Shown: positions 47,750-61,876, numbered from the stretch's first letter. The stretch is DNA of 64,000 nt from Sinohyriopsis cumingii (GCA_028554795.2 CM068832.1:86390511-86454510), one strand, 5' to 3'. The notes: generated by a model from the letters alone, not told the origin. Numbers and translations: made by a program.

Positions 47750-50560
47750 TCACTCTTTTAAAGTATCATTTACATTCTGTTTATATTTCCATGAGTTATA
47801 AACGCTTCATTCCGGTGGACTTTCTTGCGGTTTGCTTTCTACTTTTTTTTGTGGCACCAGACAGATGCCTCACCCCCCCCCCCCTTTTCAAAAAACTGAA
47901 AAGTATTTTATGTTTGTGTGTTTCCCCCTCAGATGTGTTGCATGTTTTATTTAAAAACCAAATTTTATGTCAAAAATTTAGTTTTTAGAATTTTTGATAG
48001 GGTATTTATGTTTCCTTAGTGTTATCTAGAGGGTTGTTCGTCTGAACCTGGTTTCCCTCACCTTGTTCGAAGTTCCTTCCCTTGAAATTTTGTAACCTTT
48101 GCTAGAGGTCGCCTAGGTCTCAGTGTTTGCTATATGTAGTGGTGCTATATTGTGTGCATGCTATATTTTCTGTTTGTTTGAGACAGCAAGTATAGATCGA
48201 ATATCTTTCCCAGTTGTATTTCTTCCTAATTTGAATTTAAGATCCGTTGAGATGTTATATTTTATCTTTAAATTTGTTTTATGGTTTTCGAACTTTGACG
48301 ATGGAACGGTGTACTATTTCGATTTTGTTATTTTAAACAAATCCTATTGTATTATTCGAGTGATAATATGTGTCGTTCTCATAATAGTTTTTAAGGATGC
48401 TGATAGGTAGGTTACGCTCGATCCAAGGTCCACACTTCTTTATTCTCTATGTGTTTCTCCTGGGTCGAGTTAGGCCTCCTTTATTTAGTTTATCTGATTA
48501 TTCTTTATTGAAAGATATAAAATTGTTTATGAGACCACATTATTGTGTAGTGGTCAACCATACAGTGCGGGAACTGTATGATTTTTAAGATATAGAAGTT
48601 AGTAGGGTTTTAAACTAAGTGTTATCCAGTATGTATTTGTGTCTCTGTTTTGTCTGTTTATGTTCTACATGGGGTGTTTTCAAAGACTCTTTCATGATCC
48701 TGTCCACTTCGCGTAGCGCCATGTGACTTAGCCCCATAATGTCATCGCCTTTTACGTCCCCATATAGTTACCCTGTATCCCTTACTATATATGTCTTTAG
48801 AATTTTCTTTCAGAAAAGAAAAAAAAATAATAAAGAATTGTTTCTTTCTTTTTTTATTTCTTTTCTTTTTTTCAAAAAGGTTATATTTTTTTAAATATTT
48901 GAATTATTATTCAAAATTTTCTTTGAAATATGGCTGTTGTTGGTTGAGAGGTGGAAGTATGGGTATGGCATCGGCTCGCAATTTCGCTACTCGACCCTTC
49001 TGTCTGTAATACCGATTCCTCCCTGCCCCTCTCTCCCCAATTCCAACATAAATTGCGTTATATCAGCCTGACGTAAGTATCTGTTCGTCATAAGATGTAG
49101 ACAGCTCGTATAGCGGTTAATATTCTTATTTGTACTACGTATCTTATTTACAAATCTTTATCACCTGACCACAGGATATCATCGTAGTTACTATATAGTC
49201 TATTCTTTTTAGAACGATTTTGTTTTCGTAGTCTACATCTATGAATAAAATGTTATTTGTGTTATACCTATATTTTTTTGCAAATTTCCATTATTAACAC
49301 TATCATATCATGTTTAGTTTTATCACATTGGGTAATCGTATGTAGTTTGGTGAAGTTCGCTGTTTTACAGAAAGGGCATTTCGGCATTATCATGATCATA
49401 CGACATTTGATTGCGTCTTCGCCTGTTAGCTAGGTGTTGTGCAGGTATTTATAAATTATACTTTGTGTTTTGACATATCTTATTGTTTCCCATTTTTTCC
49501 AAGTTTTTGTCCAATTTACCACCCAGTTGTCCTGCTCTACTCTACATTTTATATTTTTCGTTACCTCTTCCCTAATCCAAGCGTGACTTTTACTTATTTC
49601 TGTTTTCCATAAAATATGTTTTGTCCCTATATTTTAAAATTAGTTCTCTTATATGTTTAAATTTGCGTGGTACTTCAAATTTTTTATTAAGTTGTTATTT
49701 TTGTATATCTCTGGTAGGTTTCCCAAGGTAAAGCCGAACCAGTAGATGTACAGTGCTTCCCAAGCTGTAGCCGGGTCTGATTGTATTGTTTTAAATCTAG
49801 TGATTATGTTAGTTACTTTTAGTAGTAGGGGGCTCGGCAACCCCAAGCCCCCTCTACTTTTGGCTCTATATAATGTCTCTTTTTTTACATAATGCATTTT
49901 ATGATTCCATATATAATCTATTATTTCATTGTCTATTTTGTTTAAAATTGTATTATCCATATCTGTGGATTTAATTATATAGTTAATATTTGAGTATAAA
50001 TAAGTCTTAGCCACTTGGGCCCGCTCCATGATACATAATGGTGACATGGCCCAGATTTTCACATTTTCTTTTATTTTGTTGAGGGGGGGGGGGTAATGCA
50101 GGAAGGTTGCCGTCCAGTTACCTATTTTTAAGATTTCGGTCTTGTCGTGGTTTATTTTGGAACCCGACGCTTTACCAATTTTTTCAAATTCTTCAACTAG
50201 ATGGTTATAGCATTTCCCCTCTCTTATAAAGTTGGTGCAATCATCTGCATGTTGGAACATTTTTAATTCTTTTTTTAGGTTTGGTATTTGTATGCCTTGC
50301 ATTTCTGGGTTGTTTCTTATCTTGTGACTTAGGATTTATATTGACATTACGTATAATAGCATTGATAGTGGACATCCTTGTCTCACTGATCGTCGTATTT
50401 CAAATTATTTCGTGCATTTCCCGTTTACCTGTACACTTGGTTATCCCAAGTTGGGTCCGAAACCAAATTAATTTTATATTTTTTTATTTTTATTATTTGT
50501 TTTAATACATTCTGTATAAAGTTTTGTTCTAATCGATCGAAAGCCATCTCTTGCTTTCTA
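47750..50560 (-). mobile_element. L1/Tx1-type LINE, 5'-truncated copy (RT palm to 3' UTR)
   Basis: On the minus strand it starts near 50560 (MAFDRLEQNF), continues with IRRSVRQGCPLSMLLYV, HADD and SRGGLGLPSP, and ends its protein with a cysteine-histidine motif (IMPKCPFCKTANFTKLHTITQC, about 49400-49320). A long 3' UTR reaches about 47750. That UTR aligns with 59640-60060 (e.g. TGAACAAC, AAATACCC(T/C)ATCA, GGCATCTGTCTGGTGCC), proving one family. Frame broken in several places. Confidence 0.8.
49649..50302 (-). pseudogene. LINE reverse transcriptase C-terminal half, 217 codons
   Basis: Longest surviving frame of this copy: the catalytic HADD at residues 18-21, GKASGSKINHDKTEILKIG, AQVAKTYLYSNINYIIKS, and AKSRGGLGLPSPLLL typical of the L1/Tx1 RT thumb. 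The first palm Asp and the endonuclease lie outside the frame. Confidence 0.8.
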
Positions 50561-51249
50561 CGAGCCATTTAGAGTGCACATAAATCGCTACGATCACTGC
50601 AGCATGTTTTTTTTTTTTTTCTCGATCATTTACTTTAAGGATAACATCTATAAAAGATAGTATATTATTCTGGAGAAATGATTATGTGTTAAGAACTGAG
50701 TTTGTTTGATCCATGGATAACAGAAGCATTCCAACGTAAGATCACAACACATTGTATTAATTCTTACCGTTAAAGTCGGTCTATATGAAGATATAGCGGC
50801 ACTTCGTATTTGGTCATTCAAGAATTGAACTCGAGTGACAGAAACAACAACAAAGTGAGTACGCAAGTACATAAATAAGTGAACATATCAGTAAGATACC
50901 ATTTTAACAGTGCTACACTCATTTAAAAAGCATGGGTTTACAATATCCACGTGAAATAAATCATGCTCAAAAACATAATTTATACTTGTCTAACCTGTAC
51001 TAGTAACATCTCTCCTTGGCAAGTGACAAAGTGTCACCCTAATATCACTTATCACTTTCGTACGTTATACTAGTCGTCTCCTCCGCTTCAAGTGTTCACC
51101 TGCAATTTTGCTGATATTTTTTTTGTATTATATGCCAAACGAATTATTAAAGTATTAAAGATACACCTGAATAACAACAGTCATCAATGTTTTTGAAGTT
51201 TTGCGTAGTCTACAAATAAGTCATTAGTATTAGTATTTCAATATTATAA

Positions 51250-51775
51250 ACTGTCAAAACACAAGGTATAATTTTTAAATACCTGCACAACACCTGGCTA
51301 ACAGGCGAAGAAGCAATCAAACGTCCTATGATCAGGATAATGCCGAAATGTCCTTTATGTAAAACAGCGAACTTATAAAATGTGCCTGTGTTAATATTAA
51401 CAGCGATAGAAGTTAGGACAAAAACACGCGAGAAAACTTCGAAATGCACGATCCAGCACTTTTTGGCGTCAATGAAGAAGTATGTTCCAAACACAAAGGA
51501 TAAACTTATAAACTGTGCCTGTGTTAATATTAACAACGATAGAACTTAGGACAAAAACACGCGAGAAAACTTCGAAATGGATGATCCAGCACTTTTGGCG
51601 TCAGTGAAGAAGTATCTTCCAAACACAAAGGTTAAACTTATAAACTTTGCCTGTGTTAATATTAACAACGATAGATATTAGGACAAAAACACGCGAGAAA
51701 ACTTCTAAATGCACGATCCAACACTTTTGGCGTCAATGATGAAGTATCTTTCAGACACAAAGGTTAAAGTTATAT
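51250..51775 (+). mobile_element. L1/Tx1-type LINE 3' fragment expanded into a tandem repeat
   Basis: Opens with KYLHNTWLTGEEAIKRPMIR and IMPKCPLCKTAN on the plus strand, the same C-terminal motif as the copies at 49.4 kb and 59.1 kb. From about 51375 it passes into three units of about 132 bp (repeating GCCTGTGTTAATATTAACA at 51384, 51517 and 51649). Confidence 0.75.
51375..51775. repeat. 132-bp tandem repeat, three units
   Basis: Each unit holds GGACAAAAACACGCGAGAAA, CACTTTTGGCGTCA and AAACACAAAGG(T/A)TAAA; units are about 95% alike. Confidence 0.9.
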
Positions 51776-51920
51776 AGTAGGAATCACAAACTTTACATTT
51801 TTAAGTCAAGCACAACGTTTTCAGAATATAGCATCATTCTTCAAAATATAACAGTTTTACACCAAGTTTAAAACTTTTTCGATAACAAGGCATGAGATTA
51901 TAATCACACACACTAGATCC

Positions 51921-51946
51921 GCCTCTCTCTCTCTCTCTCTCTCTCT
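51921..51946. repeat. (CT)n microsatellite
   Basis: 26 bp of CT; the minus frame across it (51834-52079) is not supported otherwise. Confidence 0.9.
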
Positions 51947-52079
51947 CCCCAAAAGTCGTCATCTTCACTATCTTCTTCGTGTCGTAATCATACTGTTTCC
52001 TTTCTATCTTAATAGTGAACATTAGTAAGAAAATAATGATAGGCAAACACTGTTCCAATGCTACCTCTATCAATCTCAT

Positions 52080-52948
52080 TCATGTAATATGGGATACTAT
52101 GCCGGCAAAATTGCGAGTTAGACCTTTCATGTACTTATAAAGCCCAGAAAGCAGGATAAAACATTATATCTTACGTTGAAATAAACATCTCCTGTGTTTA
52201 TAGGAAGTTACATAAATGATACATGTTATATGACCTATTAATTTTAGTTTTTAACTTCTTACCTGTGAATAAGATTTTTACTTTAAAACCGACATCACTA
52301 CCTTGACCAACCCTTTTAAATACAAAAACGAGTTTCAATACAATCTAAAGTTACATCTGATAAACTATTGATTAAACTCTATATAGTAAACGTAAATTCA
52401 AACCATATACCTTGTTTATTCCAACACATTTTACAAAAGATCCTGTGGAACATGAAGTCAAATTGAACGACAATTAATAATAGCAGAACGAACCAACATA
52501 GGAGAAAATCAGTGCGCTGAAATGTTAAACAATCATTATGTCAGGAACGTAAATCTGTTGCTATTAACGTAAATTGAAAACACACAAGCTACTTCATTGG
52601 CAAAAAAAGTTTGTTCATCTGTAGGGAAAATGGGTGTATTATGTGCTGAGGTGGAAATACACACTTAATTGTTCTTTAAGAAGCGGATTCATATTGCTTA
52701 TTTATATTAAACATTATCTGAGTGTTTATGCTAGTAGGACAATATTTTTGGCCATGAACGGCAACCCCCACCACACGTTTCCTGTTTACGATCTAAAATG
52801 AATCTGATGTGCTTTTAACTAACACTGCTTTCAAAATGGATTAGTGCTGAGACCAACACATTGTTCCATGTTACAGTTGTTGTTCCGTATGAATGATACA
52901 AATAAAAGGAACATGACGTAAAATGCAGTAGAATCATGCCGTAAAATC

Positions 52949-53013
<65 letters not shown>

Positions 53014-56000
53014 CGTGATTGAGAAAGTAATTTGCTTTTTGCCACAACCTACAAAATACAATATGCTAACTTATATTTCAATACCATTTGATGACAATGT
53101 CAGATTTCAGATCACAGTCTAATTTAAGCAAAGCTATATTTACGTTCTAAATAAATGTATACATAAACTGAATAGTAGTGATATGGATACAATGTTTCTT
53201 CTACATAGCATATATTGGTACGTGCGACAATTCGTCAAACGGGACGAATCAATACGACAAAACATTCTTCTTACTCGAATTTATATCTTCAGAGAAGTAT
53301 CGATTAAATTCTTGACTTTGCCATTAAATCGTGTTCGAATATTATTACACTTCATAACTTTTAAAATATATGTTTCACTTCCATAGAAGTATCACTCTGC
53401 ATTGTTGCGAATGCTATATCGCATGTGAGCTTATGTCGGGAGACGGGTTTAAAAACGTGTTTTACATTATTGGGTTGATGTTAGTCCCGTTTTGAATTTC
53501 GAAAAGTGTATCACTTTGTTCTTAATGATTACATTATAATTTATACAAGCTGTGTAAATACCTTTATAATCATCATTTATTTTGCTGGAAACGGGATCTA
53601 ATCCAATTTTCGCGGTCCTGAGTATATTTATTACATCGAACCCGTTGGTGACATGTTTGTAAAGTTCAGTGAATAAGGATCCCTTTAAAGGGAAAACGTG
53701 TACATTCCCCATACATTTCGTTAAATAGACACTAAGTAATGGCAGTCACGAGTATGGTGTACATGAGTTGACTCATTGTCAGATGAATGCTGCTACCATA
53801 AAACCATAATCTAAATTTTTAAATATTATTGCATTGTTCTCTTTAAGAAAGATGGCTGATGTGCTGTATTTTTTTTTCCTTCAGTTTATGACAGTGTCAT
53901 AAAGTGTACACCTTCTCATATATCCTTCCTATCTAAAATAATAGATACCAAGCTTTGCTTCAATCCCGACGCATCTTGTTGAATGTTATCCTCAAATCTA
54001 CAAATGCACTAAGATATGCTTAGATTTTAATTTACATGTGTCATATAGTGCATACCCTTGTGGATCGCATATCGTAATAGACGTTCATTTCAATCATATA
54101 CAAATGAGACAAAATATGATGCAAGCAGGGTAATTATGGTCACCTCATCACCTCGGACGAAAGTGCGTTATTGGCCTCTACGATATACTCCAGTAGGCAA
54201 CGCAGTCGAAGACAAGCGCTTCTTCTGAATCTTTCATTTGATGGCTATATTTATTGTTTAATTTTACAAGAATGCTTTGAAGAGTGCAAAAACTGAGGAG
54301 ATGTAATGTCTTGGGTAAAACTACCCTTGGTTACACAGTCAGTTCATTCGACCAGTTGTTCTTTTTGTCAGGAGTAATCTCCGATAAAGCCGATTGTGAA
54401 CACTGAAAGTAAACATGAACACGCAGGGAAGTGATACATTGGTAACTGAAATGCTTTTGTCAATATACATTTCAACTGTACTGGTCACAAAACCATTACG
54501 GCGTAAAGAAAGAACAGCGCAATTTAAACAACATTATTTTGTATACCGATCGGGATTAAATTTACTGATCGGTTCAAAGAAGCACAAAAGTCGTTAAAGA
54601 GTTATTCAGAGACTTCATATATCACAGGCCATCATTATGTTCATTATGGTGCTTTCTTTCCCCAACGTTTCCCGCGAAACCAATGCTCCACACTGGACTT
54701 TTCTGTCTTCTTTGCCCCCTCAACGTACCTCAGATTGCATCTACCTGTTAGACCATACAATGTTTAATTAAACACGTTATTGTGTTACGGACCAACAACG
54801 TGGATTCATACATTGTATTGATGTCACAATTGATGACGGTCATATTAGTTTTTGTTTTTGTTTCCTTTTATTTTCTTCCACATGTCGTTTTATTAATATT
54901 TTCCAATAACCCTACAAGTTCTACCATAAGAAAAACATTATTATTCGGAGTTTTCCGAATGAATTCCAATATTTAATGTGTTGATGTACCAATAGAAGTG
55001 AATAGGCCGATTATCTATATCACATTGGGGGAAAGGTTTTTCCTGCTGTTCCGATTAATGTTTACAAACATTGTCTTCGTGTTAAATGCACCTGGATATG
55101 TTAATATGTATTACGTAAGGTTTTGTCTATAGGCCTGATTCTGGACAAAACAAATGCATGTCGGTTGTGTAATAGTTGCGCAACTGCCTGCTCGCGGCTA
55201 ACTTCAAAAGGAATTATGTGTCCGAATCGGGACGCCTTTGTTTGCTATGCAGTTAGTCAGCGGGAACTCGGTGCGATAGGTAAGTGAGAAATTACCCCAA
55301 GACAGTTGCAAAGAGACCAGTCCGTATCAAATCGGAACCGATAGGTTGAAATCTAGGGCGGAGTCGCAATAAGGTGGCAGGGTCCAGTTTCGTAAATTGG
55401 CCCCTGGCAAATTTCTTAACTTAAGGCTATGGTGTGACTTTTTCAGCTATTATTGTTTAGTATTTATAGATATGGATATATTTGTGAACTAGGTGTTTTG
55501 GGCTTGTGTTGTTCTTGAAATTGATGTCAGGCATGTACAGCTTCCATAGTTGCTCTGCAGTATGTTGATAGTGAAATACCAATAGTTGGCTAGGAAGAAG
55601 AGCCTCCCATAGCAGTAGACACTTGGGTTCAAGTCAACTAGAGTATCTCAAAAATGGCTTGGATGACAACTATTCTGAATTGCATCAAACTATTTAGCAG
55701 ACAATGATTTTCAAAATTTTCATCCAGGGAAAGGGCTTGCGTTTGCACTGTGAGCACCACATGCTGTCAAAAATGGCATTTGGATGTGAAAAATGCATGT
55801 ATAAAATAGGGGTTGGGGTACATAAACCTCTTCTGCTGTGAACTGCCATTGACTTCTCTGGTCAAGTGAATACTATTCTTATGCTTTGTTTTAATATAGG
55901 TATCTAAAAATATGGACCTTTTTGAACTCACTTATGTATTTGATTTTTTATGATTTTTTATACTAGGTCGCTGATTGCGGCATTAAATTTGTACATAAAA

Positions 56001-56089
56001 ACTGGTCCCTGCCCCCTAAGCAATTTTTCTGTTAGTGCGTGTTGGGACGTTGGCGAGAGCAGATCATATGGAAGATGGGAGACACTAGA
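52080..56089. other. Intergenic, no recognised gene
   Basis: 4 kb with one AT run (52952-53009) and several short open frames (53467-53712 minus, 54415-54597 plus, 54782-54976 plus) that carry no motif. The part from about 55130 to 56089 has higher GC and could be the 5' UTR and ORF1 end of the LINE that follows. Confidence 0.45.
52952..53009. repeat. (AT)n microsatellite
   Basis: 58 bp of AT. Confidence 0.95.
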
Positions 56090-59000
56090 CTGCAACGAAT
56101 GCGATACTATGCGCCAGTTAAATGAGACTGACAACGAAATGGACCATGATAATGAAAACGACAGTAACATAGAAGTTGACTCAGAAAAGAAACCACTATC
56201 AAGAGGAAAATCCTAACATACAAGATCCAACAAAGGGTCAGTGCCCTCCAAATTGAAACATACAATAATAAATATACGAAATAAACATACAGATAACAAT
56301 AATAACCATAAATTAGTTAATACAATGTCAAGAGATGCGACAATCTGGCAATATACTGAGAACAGAAAATTAAACTTCCGAGTAGCTTCATTGAATATAA
56401 ATGGAAATGATAAAGAAAAGGTAACCCAGCTGATAAAAGAACCCGGATGTGGCATTAATTTTATACAATAACCCAATACTAATATCATCAAGGAACATCA
56501 AAACATGATAGAAAGTAAACTTAATGATACAGTGATAACAAATAATTATGTACAAGACGATATAAGAGGCGTAGTGGCAAAACTAACACAAAATAGAAAG
56601 GACATAGTTAGGAAAGAAGGAGCACTTTTTAGAGGTAGGATGATACCTATAATTGTAGAAATAAATGTGCATATCCCAGCAAATAGGAACAAAAACAGCA
56701 GTGCATAGAAAACGTGCATAAATATCCAAATAATTACTCTAAGGATAATCTGATTATACGAGGAGATTTTAATTGGGTGGGGGAGAACATTGATAGAACG
56801 GATAAAACTACCACCTAACGATAAACATTTTAAACACAGAATGGAAAATTTAATATTAAAACACAAACTAATAGACGTTTATCGGACGTTAAATGTAGTA
56901 AGAAATGAATAAACATATGAATACAAGGATAAACAAGCTAGCAGACTGGACATATTTTATGTTACAAGCTACGAGAAAACTTGTATAAAAACGCAGAAAT
57001 ATATAAGTTAAAAATCTCGGATCATAATTAAATAAAAGTATACATATGTATTACATATGGGAGTAAATGGGAAAAGGCAAGTATAAATTAAACATGATTC
57101 TGGAAGAATGGGAATTCGTGGAAATGACAAGAAAAGATTTAATATAATTTCGTAATGAAAATAGAGACATAATCAATGACTGGGACATTCTTAAAATAAC
57201 ATTAAAGAAAATGCGAATGGATACTCGAGAAGAAGAAAGGAATCACAAAACATGGAAAATTGTTTTAAAAATACAATTAGGAAAGAAATATACAGAAGAA
57301 AGAGTAAAAGAGGTATAAAAAAGACTTAGATAAATAGAGGAAGATCAAAATAAGGGAAGACAAATTAGAGCAGGAAAGTATACACGCCTATATAAGAAGG
57401 CGGAATTCCTATATAAACGGGAGGAAATAAGAAAAGGAGGTGAAATAAATATGAGAAACTAAAGGACACAAGTAATAAACTGAGAAAAAATATAGAGTAC
57501 TTCTTAAACTAATATAAAGAACTCTACACTTCTTAACAAACTGACACAAATATCATAAATACTTATCTAGACGAGATACAATGTGCGGCGATATCGACAG
57601 GACATAGAGACATATATGACGAGTTCATCTCGACAGAAGAAATAAAATTAACCATTGCACAACTAGCGAAAGGGAAATCGCCAGGCGGAGATGGACTCTT
57701 CGCGTAATTCTATAAGACATTCCAAGGTAAGATATCACCGATCCTTGAGATAATATATAACAATATTTCATTAAAGAAACACAAAATCACAATCACCACG
57801 CGAGAAGGTATACTTACCCATATTTACAAAGAGAAGGGAGTAGGGGAAGAATCAAAAAACTGGAGGCTCATCTCCCTCCTAAATATAGATTCTAAAATTT
57901 TAAGCAGGATTGTAGCTAATAGGGTTAAAAAGGGGTTGGGGAAAAAGCAGGGACATCCAAAAATAATATTCTTAACATAAGAACAGTAAATTGGTCATGT
58001 AAATAAAACAGATCAGAAAGACACTATGGTACTTTTCGACAAAGAGAAAACTTTTTACTATTAGAACACAAATATATAAATAAAACGGTCTAAACAAATT
58101 TGGATTTGGAAATAATTTTCAAAAGCTGGACTGAAATCTTGCAAAAAAATTTAAAAAATTCGAGACTGACGGTTAATGAGGTGATCACGAACGAATTTGA
58201 AATACAGAGATCAGTGAGGCTAGGCTGCTCACTATGCTATTATACGTAAGAGCGATTGAAATCCTCAGTCACAAGATAAGAAACAACAAGGAAATAGAAG
58301 GGATATATAAAAAATACGCACTTAAGACGGGAATTTAAATTCTCCAAGATGCCGACGATAGTACGAACTTTATTAAAGATACTACATTATTCAAATATCA
58401 AGAGAAAGAATTTGAAAAAAAAAGTTGGGAAAGCCTCTGGTTCAAAACTAAATCACGATAAAACAGACCTTAAAAATAGGAAACTGGCGCGGGAACCACC
58501 GTGGACTCTCACCACACTTAGTGAAAGATCGAGTCAAAGCACTAGGGATCTATTTTGGCAAAAATGATGAAATAGCAAACTGTAAGAATATGTCTTAAAA
58601 AAATTAAAGACAACACAGAAATCTGGCCACTAACGCCGCTTTGTATAATGGAGCGAGCACAAGTGGCCCAGACATATTTATATTCGGATATCAATTACAT
58701 ACTAAAATCGGGAAATAAAATATAATAAAATGCTCAATAAATTAGACAATGAAAAAATAAACTTATGCTGATACAAAACCCATTACGTAATAAAATAAAA
58801 ACTATATAGGACAAATAAAAGAGGGAGATTAGCACTTCCGATCCCCATACTTCTAAACTGCTCCAATATAATAAATTGAATTAAAACGTTAATCCCAGAA
58901 CCAAGGACACCATGGGAAGCATTGTATATACTGGCTTGGTTTCGCAATAAGGAACAGAGCAGACATAACTTTAGAACTGGGGAATAAACTGACAAAGAGT

Positions 59001-60065
59001 ATGGAGGTAATCGTCCCAAATTAATTCTTAAAAAACACAAAGCTTAAGCTTCAAGTATCTACACAACACATGGCTGACGGGTGAAGTGGCTCCTAGGAGA
59101 CACATGATTAGTATAATACCAAAATGCCTGTTATGTAAAAGGGCGAACTTCGCTAGGTACCATATAATAACCCAGTGTGAAAATAGGAAAGAATAGAGTT
59201 TAAGAATACTTTTGGTGATATGCAAGAGAGAAAGGTATTGGAGGAACAATATACTTTTCCTAGATGGGGATTTTGATAGAAACGTATTATCAAAAGTCAA
59301 CGACTATATAATAAACATTATAATGGCTTGCAGACAGTGCAGATCCTAAAAATGGACATGGCCGATCCACCCTTGGAAACATACAAGAAAAACAAGAAAC
59401 ATCTTACACTATCACACACACTAAAACATTAGGGATTTTCTTTTATTTTTGAAACAGCAACGGTTCCACATTCAAAATTAGGTTATAAAATCCACGAAAT
59501 TCAAAAAAGAAGAACGAAACGAATGTTGATAGTTTCCAAATGAAATAGTTTCTTTTTTATTATTTTAAAAAATACATGCTATTTAATGATAAGACCACTG
59601 AGAGAAAATTGGGAAATAATACAAATATATAGCTCACAAACAATATAGCAAATACACACATAACATACAAATGACACAGGAGATCCTTAGTAAAGATCAC
59701 TTGAACGCACAGGGTAATGTGTTCCGATTTGGACATCGAAACCAAGATCGGATGAACAACTCTTCATAATACACTAGGGATAATAAATACCCCATCACAT
59801 ATTGGTACATAACTACATTTTTAATGAAAATTCTTTTTTTTAAATGAAAACGCAACACAGCACATTCGGGGGATACTTCAAAACATGAAAACACTTTAAG
59901 TTTATTGGAATTTAGGGGAAGGAGGGCATCTGTATGGTGCCCCCTAAAAAAGAAAAAGTTCAAAAAGCGGGAAAGGAATTTCAGGGAAATTCTAAGTTGG
60001 ATTGTGAACGATAGCTTATTGAGGTAACTTATCTGCGCCCGAATTCGTCTCACTTTTATAACTAG
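56090..60065 (+). mobile_element. L1/Tx1-type LINE, long decayed copy
   Basis: In order: endonuclease start (NFRVASLNINGNDKEKV near 56380), GDFNWVGENIDRTDK near 56763, RT block KGKSPGGDGLF near 57670, KNWRLISLLNIDSKILSRI near 57860, RSVRLGCSLCYYT near 58220, DADDSTNFIK near 58350, GKASGSKLNHDKTD near 58440, and the C-terminal IIPKCLLCKRANFARYHIITQC near 59120. A long A-rich 3' UTR follows that matches the minus-strand copy at 47750. Dozens of stops and shifts: long dead. The A-rich coding strand is typical of this clade. The 5' boundary is uncertain. Confidence 0.8.
56241..56471 (+). pseudogene. LINE endonuclease N-terminal fragment
   Basis: A 76-codon frame ending in LNFRVASLNINGNDKEKVTQ, the first strand of an L1-type APE domain. 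Confidence 0.6.
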
Positions 60066-60820
60066 CTGTTGTAGGGTTGATGCATTATTATATTTGTTTT
60101 TTATTTATTAGAAATGAAATCCTTAATGTTTAGCGAATTAAGAGCATGCAAGATTAACGCAGGTAGATTGTTGGCTTGTGTAGTTTACTATTTTGCATCG
60201 TAATGCATGCCTGCAATTATTAGTGAATTATTGAATTGAGTTAGAACTTATATATTATAAATATCCATGCTCTGATATTTGTATATGTCCATAATAACTA
60301 ATCTTACATACTTCGACCATTTTCCAAAACTCACAATTCAAACATTCGTAAATTCTAACGTAACGCATACATAAATGTACTGGTTAATTACGAAGTAACC
60401 TAATAGCGAATTACAAAATTAATTCTGACCACAAGCTAACACGCTACATAATTGCCTGCGCAAGACTCAAGCCAACTTCTCAAATACGCGTGTAAATGAA
60501 ACAGTAAAAAAGTAATTCTACATACTAAACGTTGCTAGTAATTAACAATACATACTACAAATAATTAGATTTATGATGCCGTAATATTCTGTAAAAATCG
60601 AGCAATTACCTTACTGACTTTTTTGAAGCTTTGTCTTTCCTTAGGATCTGTTTCTATGTTTTACCACCAAATTACGAGTGGCTTCCAGGAGTAACATATC
60701 TGCTCAGCGATCTTCCCAGGCGACAACTAACCTTTTGCTTGAGAGTTATGAAGTAAGAATTTAGATCTAAATTGTAATTATACCCTTCATCTCCATTCCA
60801 AATGGATATCGCTGTCACCT
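60066..60820. other. Intergenic, no recognisable feature
   Basis: AT-rich stretch between the LINE and the LTR-type fossil; nothing seen. Confidence 0.4.
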
Positions 60821-61090
60821 GATCCAATCAAACTTAATAGGCAATGTCCGCTCGCTGTCTGTCCACGTTACGATGATTGAAAATATGCCCCGTTCACTCG
60901 CGGACTTCCCTATGATTCAAACCTAATCTTTTAACACCTAGGTGTGATGACTATAAGCCTTTGTCAAATGACCCGAGCGGTCGCCTACGCCAATTCTAGC
61001 CTGCGGAAAACTTCCGACATCAAACACATTTCCACAGTAATACCTCGACAAATCCACGACTTGATAGCCGAGGCTGTCCAAATGTGACAC
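60821..61090 (-). repeat. Direct repeat at the end of the Ty3/gypsy-type fossil (left)
   Basis: About 270 bp aligning with 62512-62781 in the same orientation, by eye roughly 80% identical. It could be LTR-like or a second partial copy of the same internal region. Confidence 0.65.
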
Positions 61091-61438
61091 CCTCATGCTT
61101 GAGAATAAAATCGGGATTGTATTGCACCAGAATTGCTTCAAATGCAAATGTGCATTACTACACGCAATAAAAACAAAATCATAACGACGCTACACGCTGA
61201 CTACGGACACGAATGTGCACACAACATACGATTATCTACTGCGCGATCTATGCCAATTCAGTGCTACAGCTCATGAAATATGCCCCTAAGTTCTCGGTTC
61301 CTTTCATGTATCTGATCTATATCTTGTACGGCTATAAGAACAGCAACGATCGCATCAAGCGTCCATTCGACAATTTCGCCTGCACGATAGAGGTGAGATT
61401 TAGTGGTTGGTCTCCAATATGAACTTCTGCCCTTATAA

Positions 61439-61783
61439 TTACCGCTCGAACCGTGATATGCCGAACACTGTTCCGAGGCATTCCCTTTCCGATACGGAAT
61501 AGTTTTTCTCGGCAGCAGACAGTTTGCGACTGCAGTACGCGACGGGAAATAACGTCCCATCATGCTCTTGCAGGTGTACTGCTCGTAGGACCGTGTCACA
61601 CGCGTCAGTGCGGCACACGAAGTCTTTGGACAGATCAGGTAGACGGACAACAGCGTAAGATGTAGGCCTATCCTTCAGCGTTAGAAAAGAGTGCTTACAC
61701 TCATCCGTCCAAATAACTTTTCTCGGAGCCCGTTTCCTGGTTTGGTTAGACAATGGACCCGCAATCTCACTAAAATTGGCCAC
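61439..61783 (-). pseudogene. Ty3/gypsy fossil: RT/RNase H part
   Basis: Carries the RNase H-type core DACD with the usual following YCSRKL and YSVSEREC motifs of Ty3/gypsy elements. Fossil fragment. Confidence 0.8.
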
Positions 61784-61876
61784 AAACCTCCGGTAATACC
61801 GGCCGATCCAATGAATGAACTCACCTCACCTTTCGTGGTGGGGCGTGTAGCATTTTTACAGCTGTCCACCTTCGAC

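Noticed and set aside
51210-51536. 108-codon minus-strand hydrophobic frame
   Set aside because: Antisense of the LINE C-terminal fragment and the 132-bp repeat.
61213-61422. 69-codon plus-strand frame with hydrophobic segment
   Set aside because: Mostly opposite the RT/RNase H part of the Ty3/gypsy fossil; a shadow.
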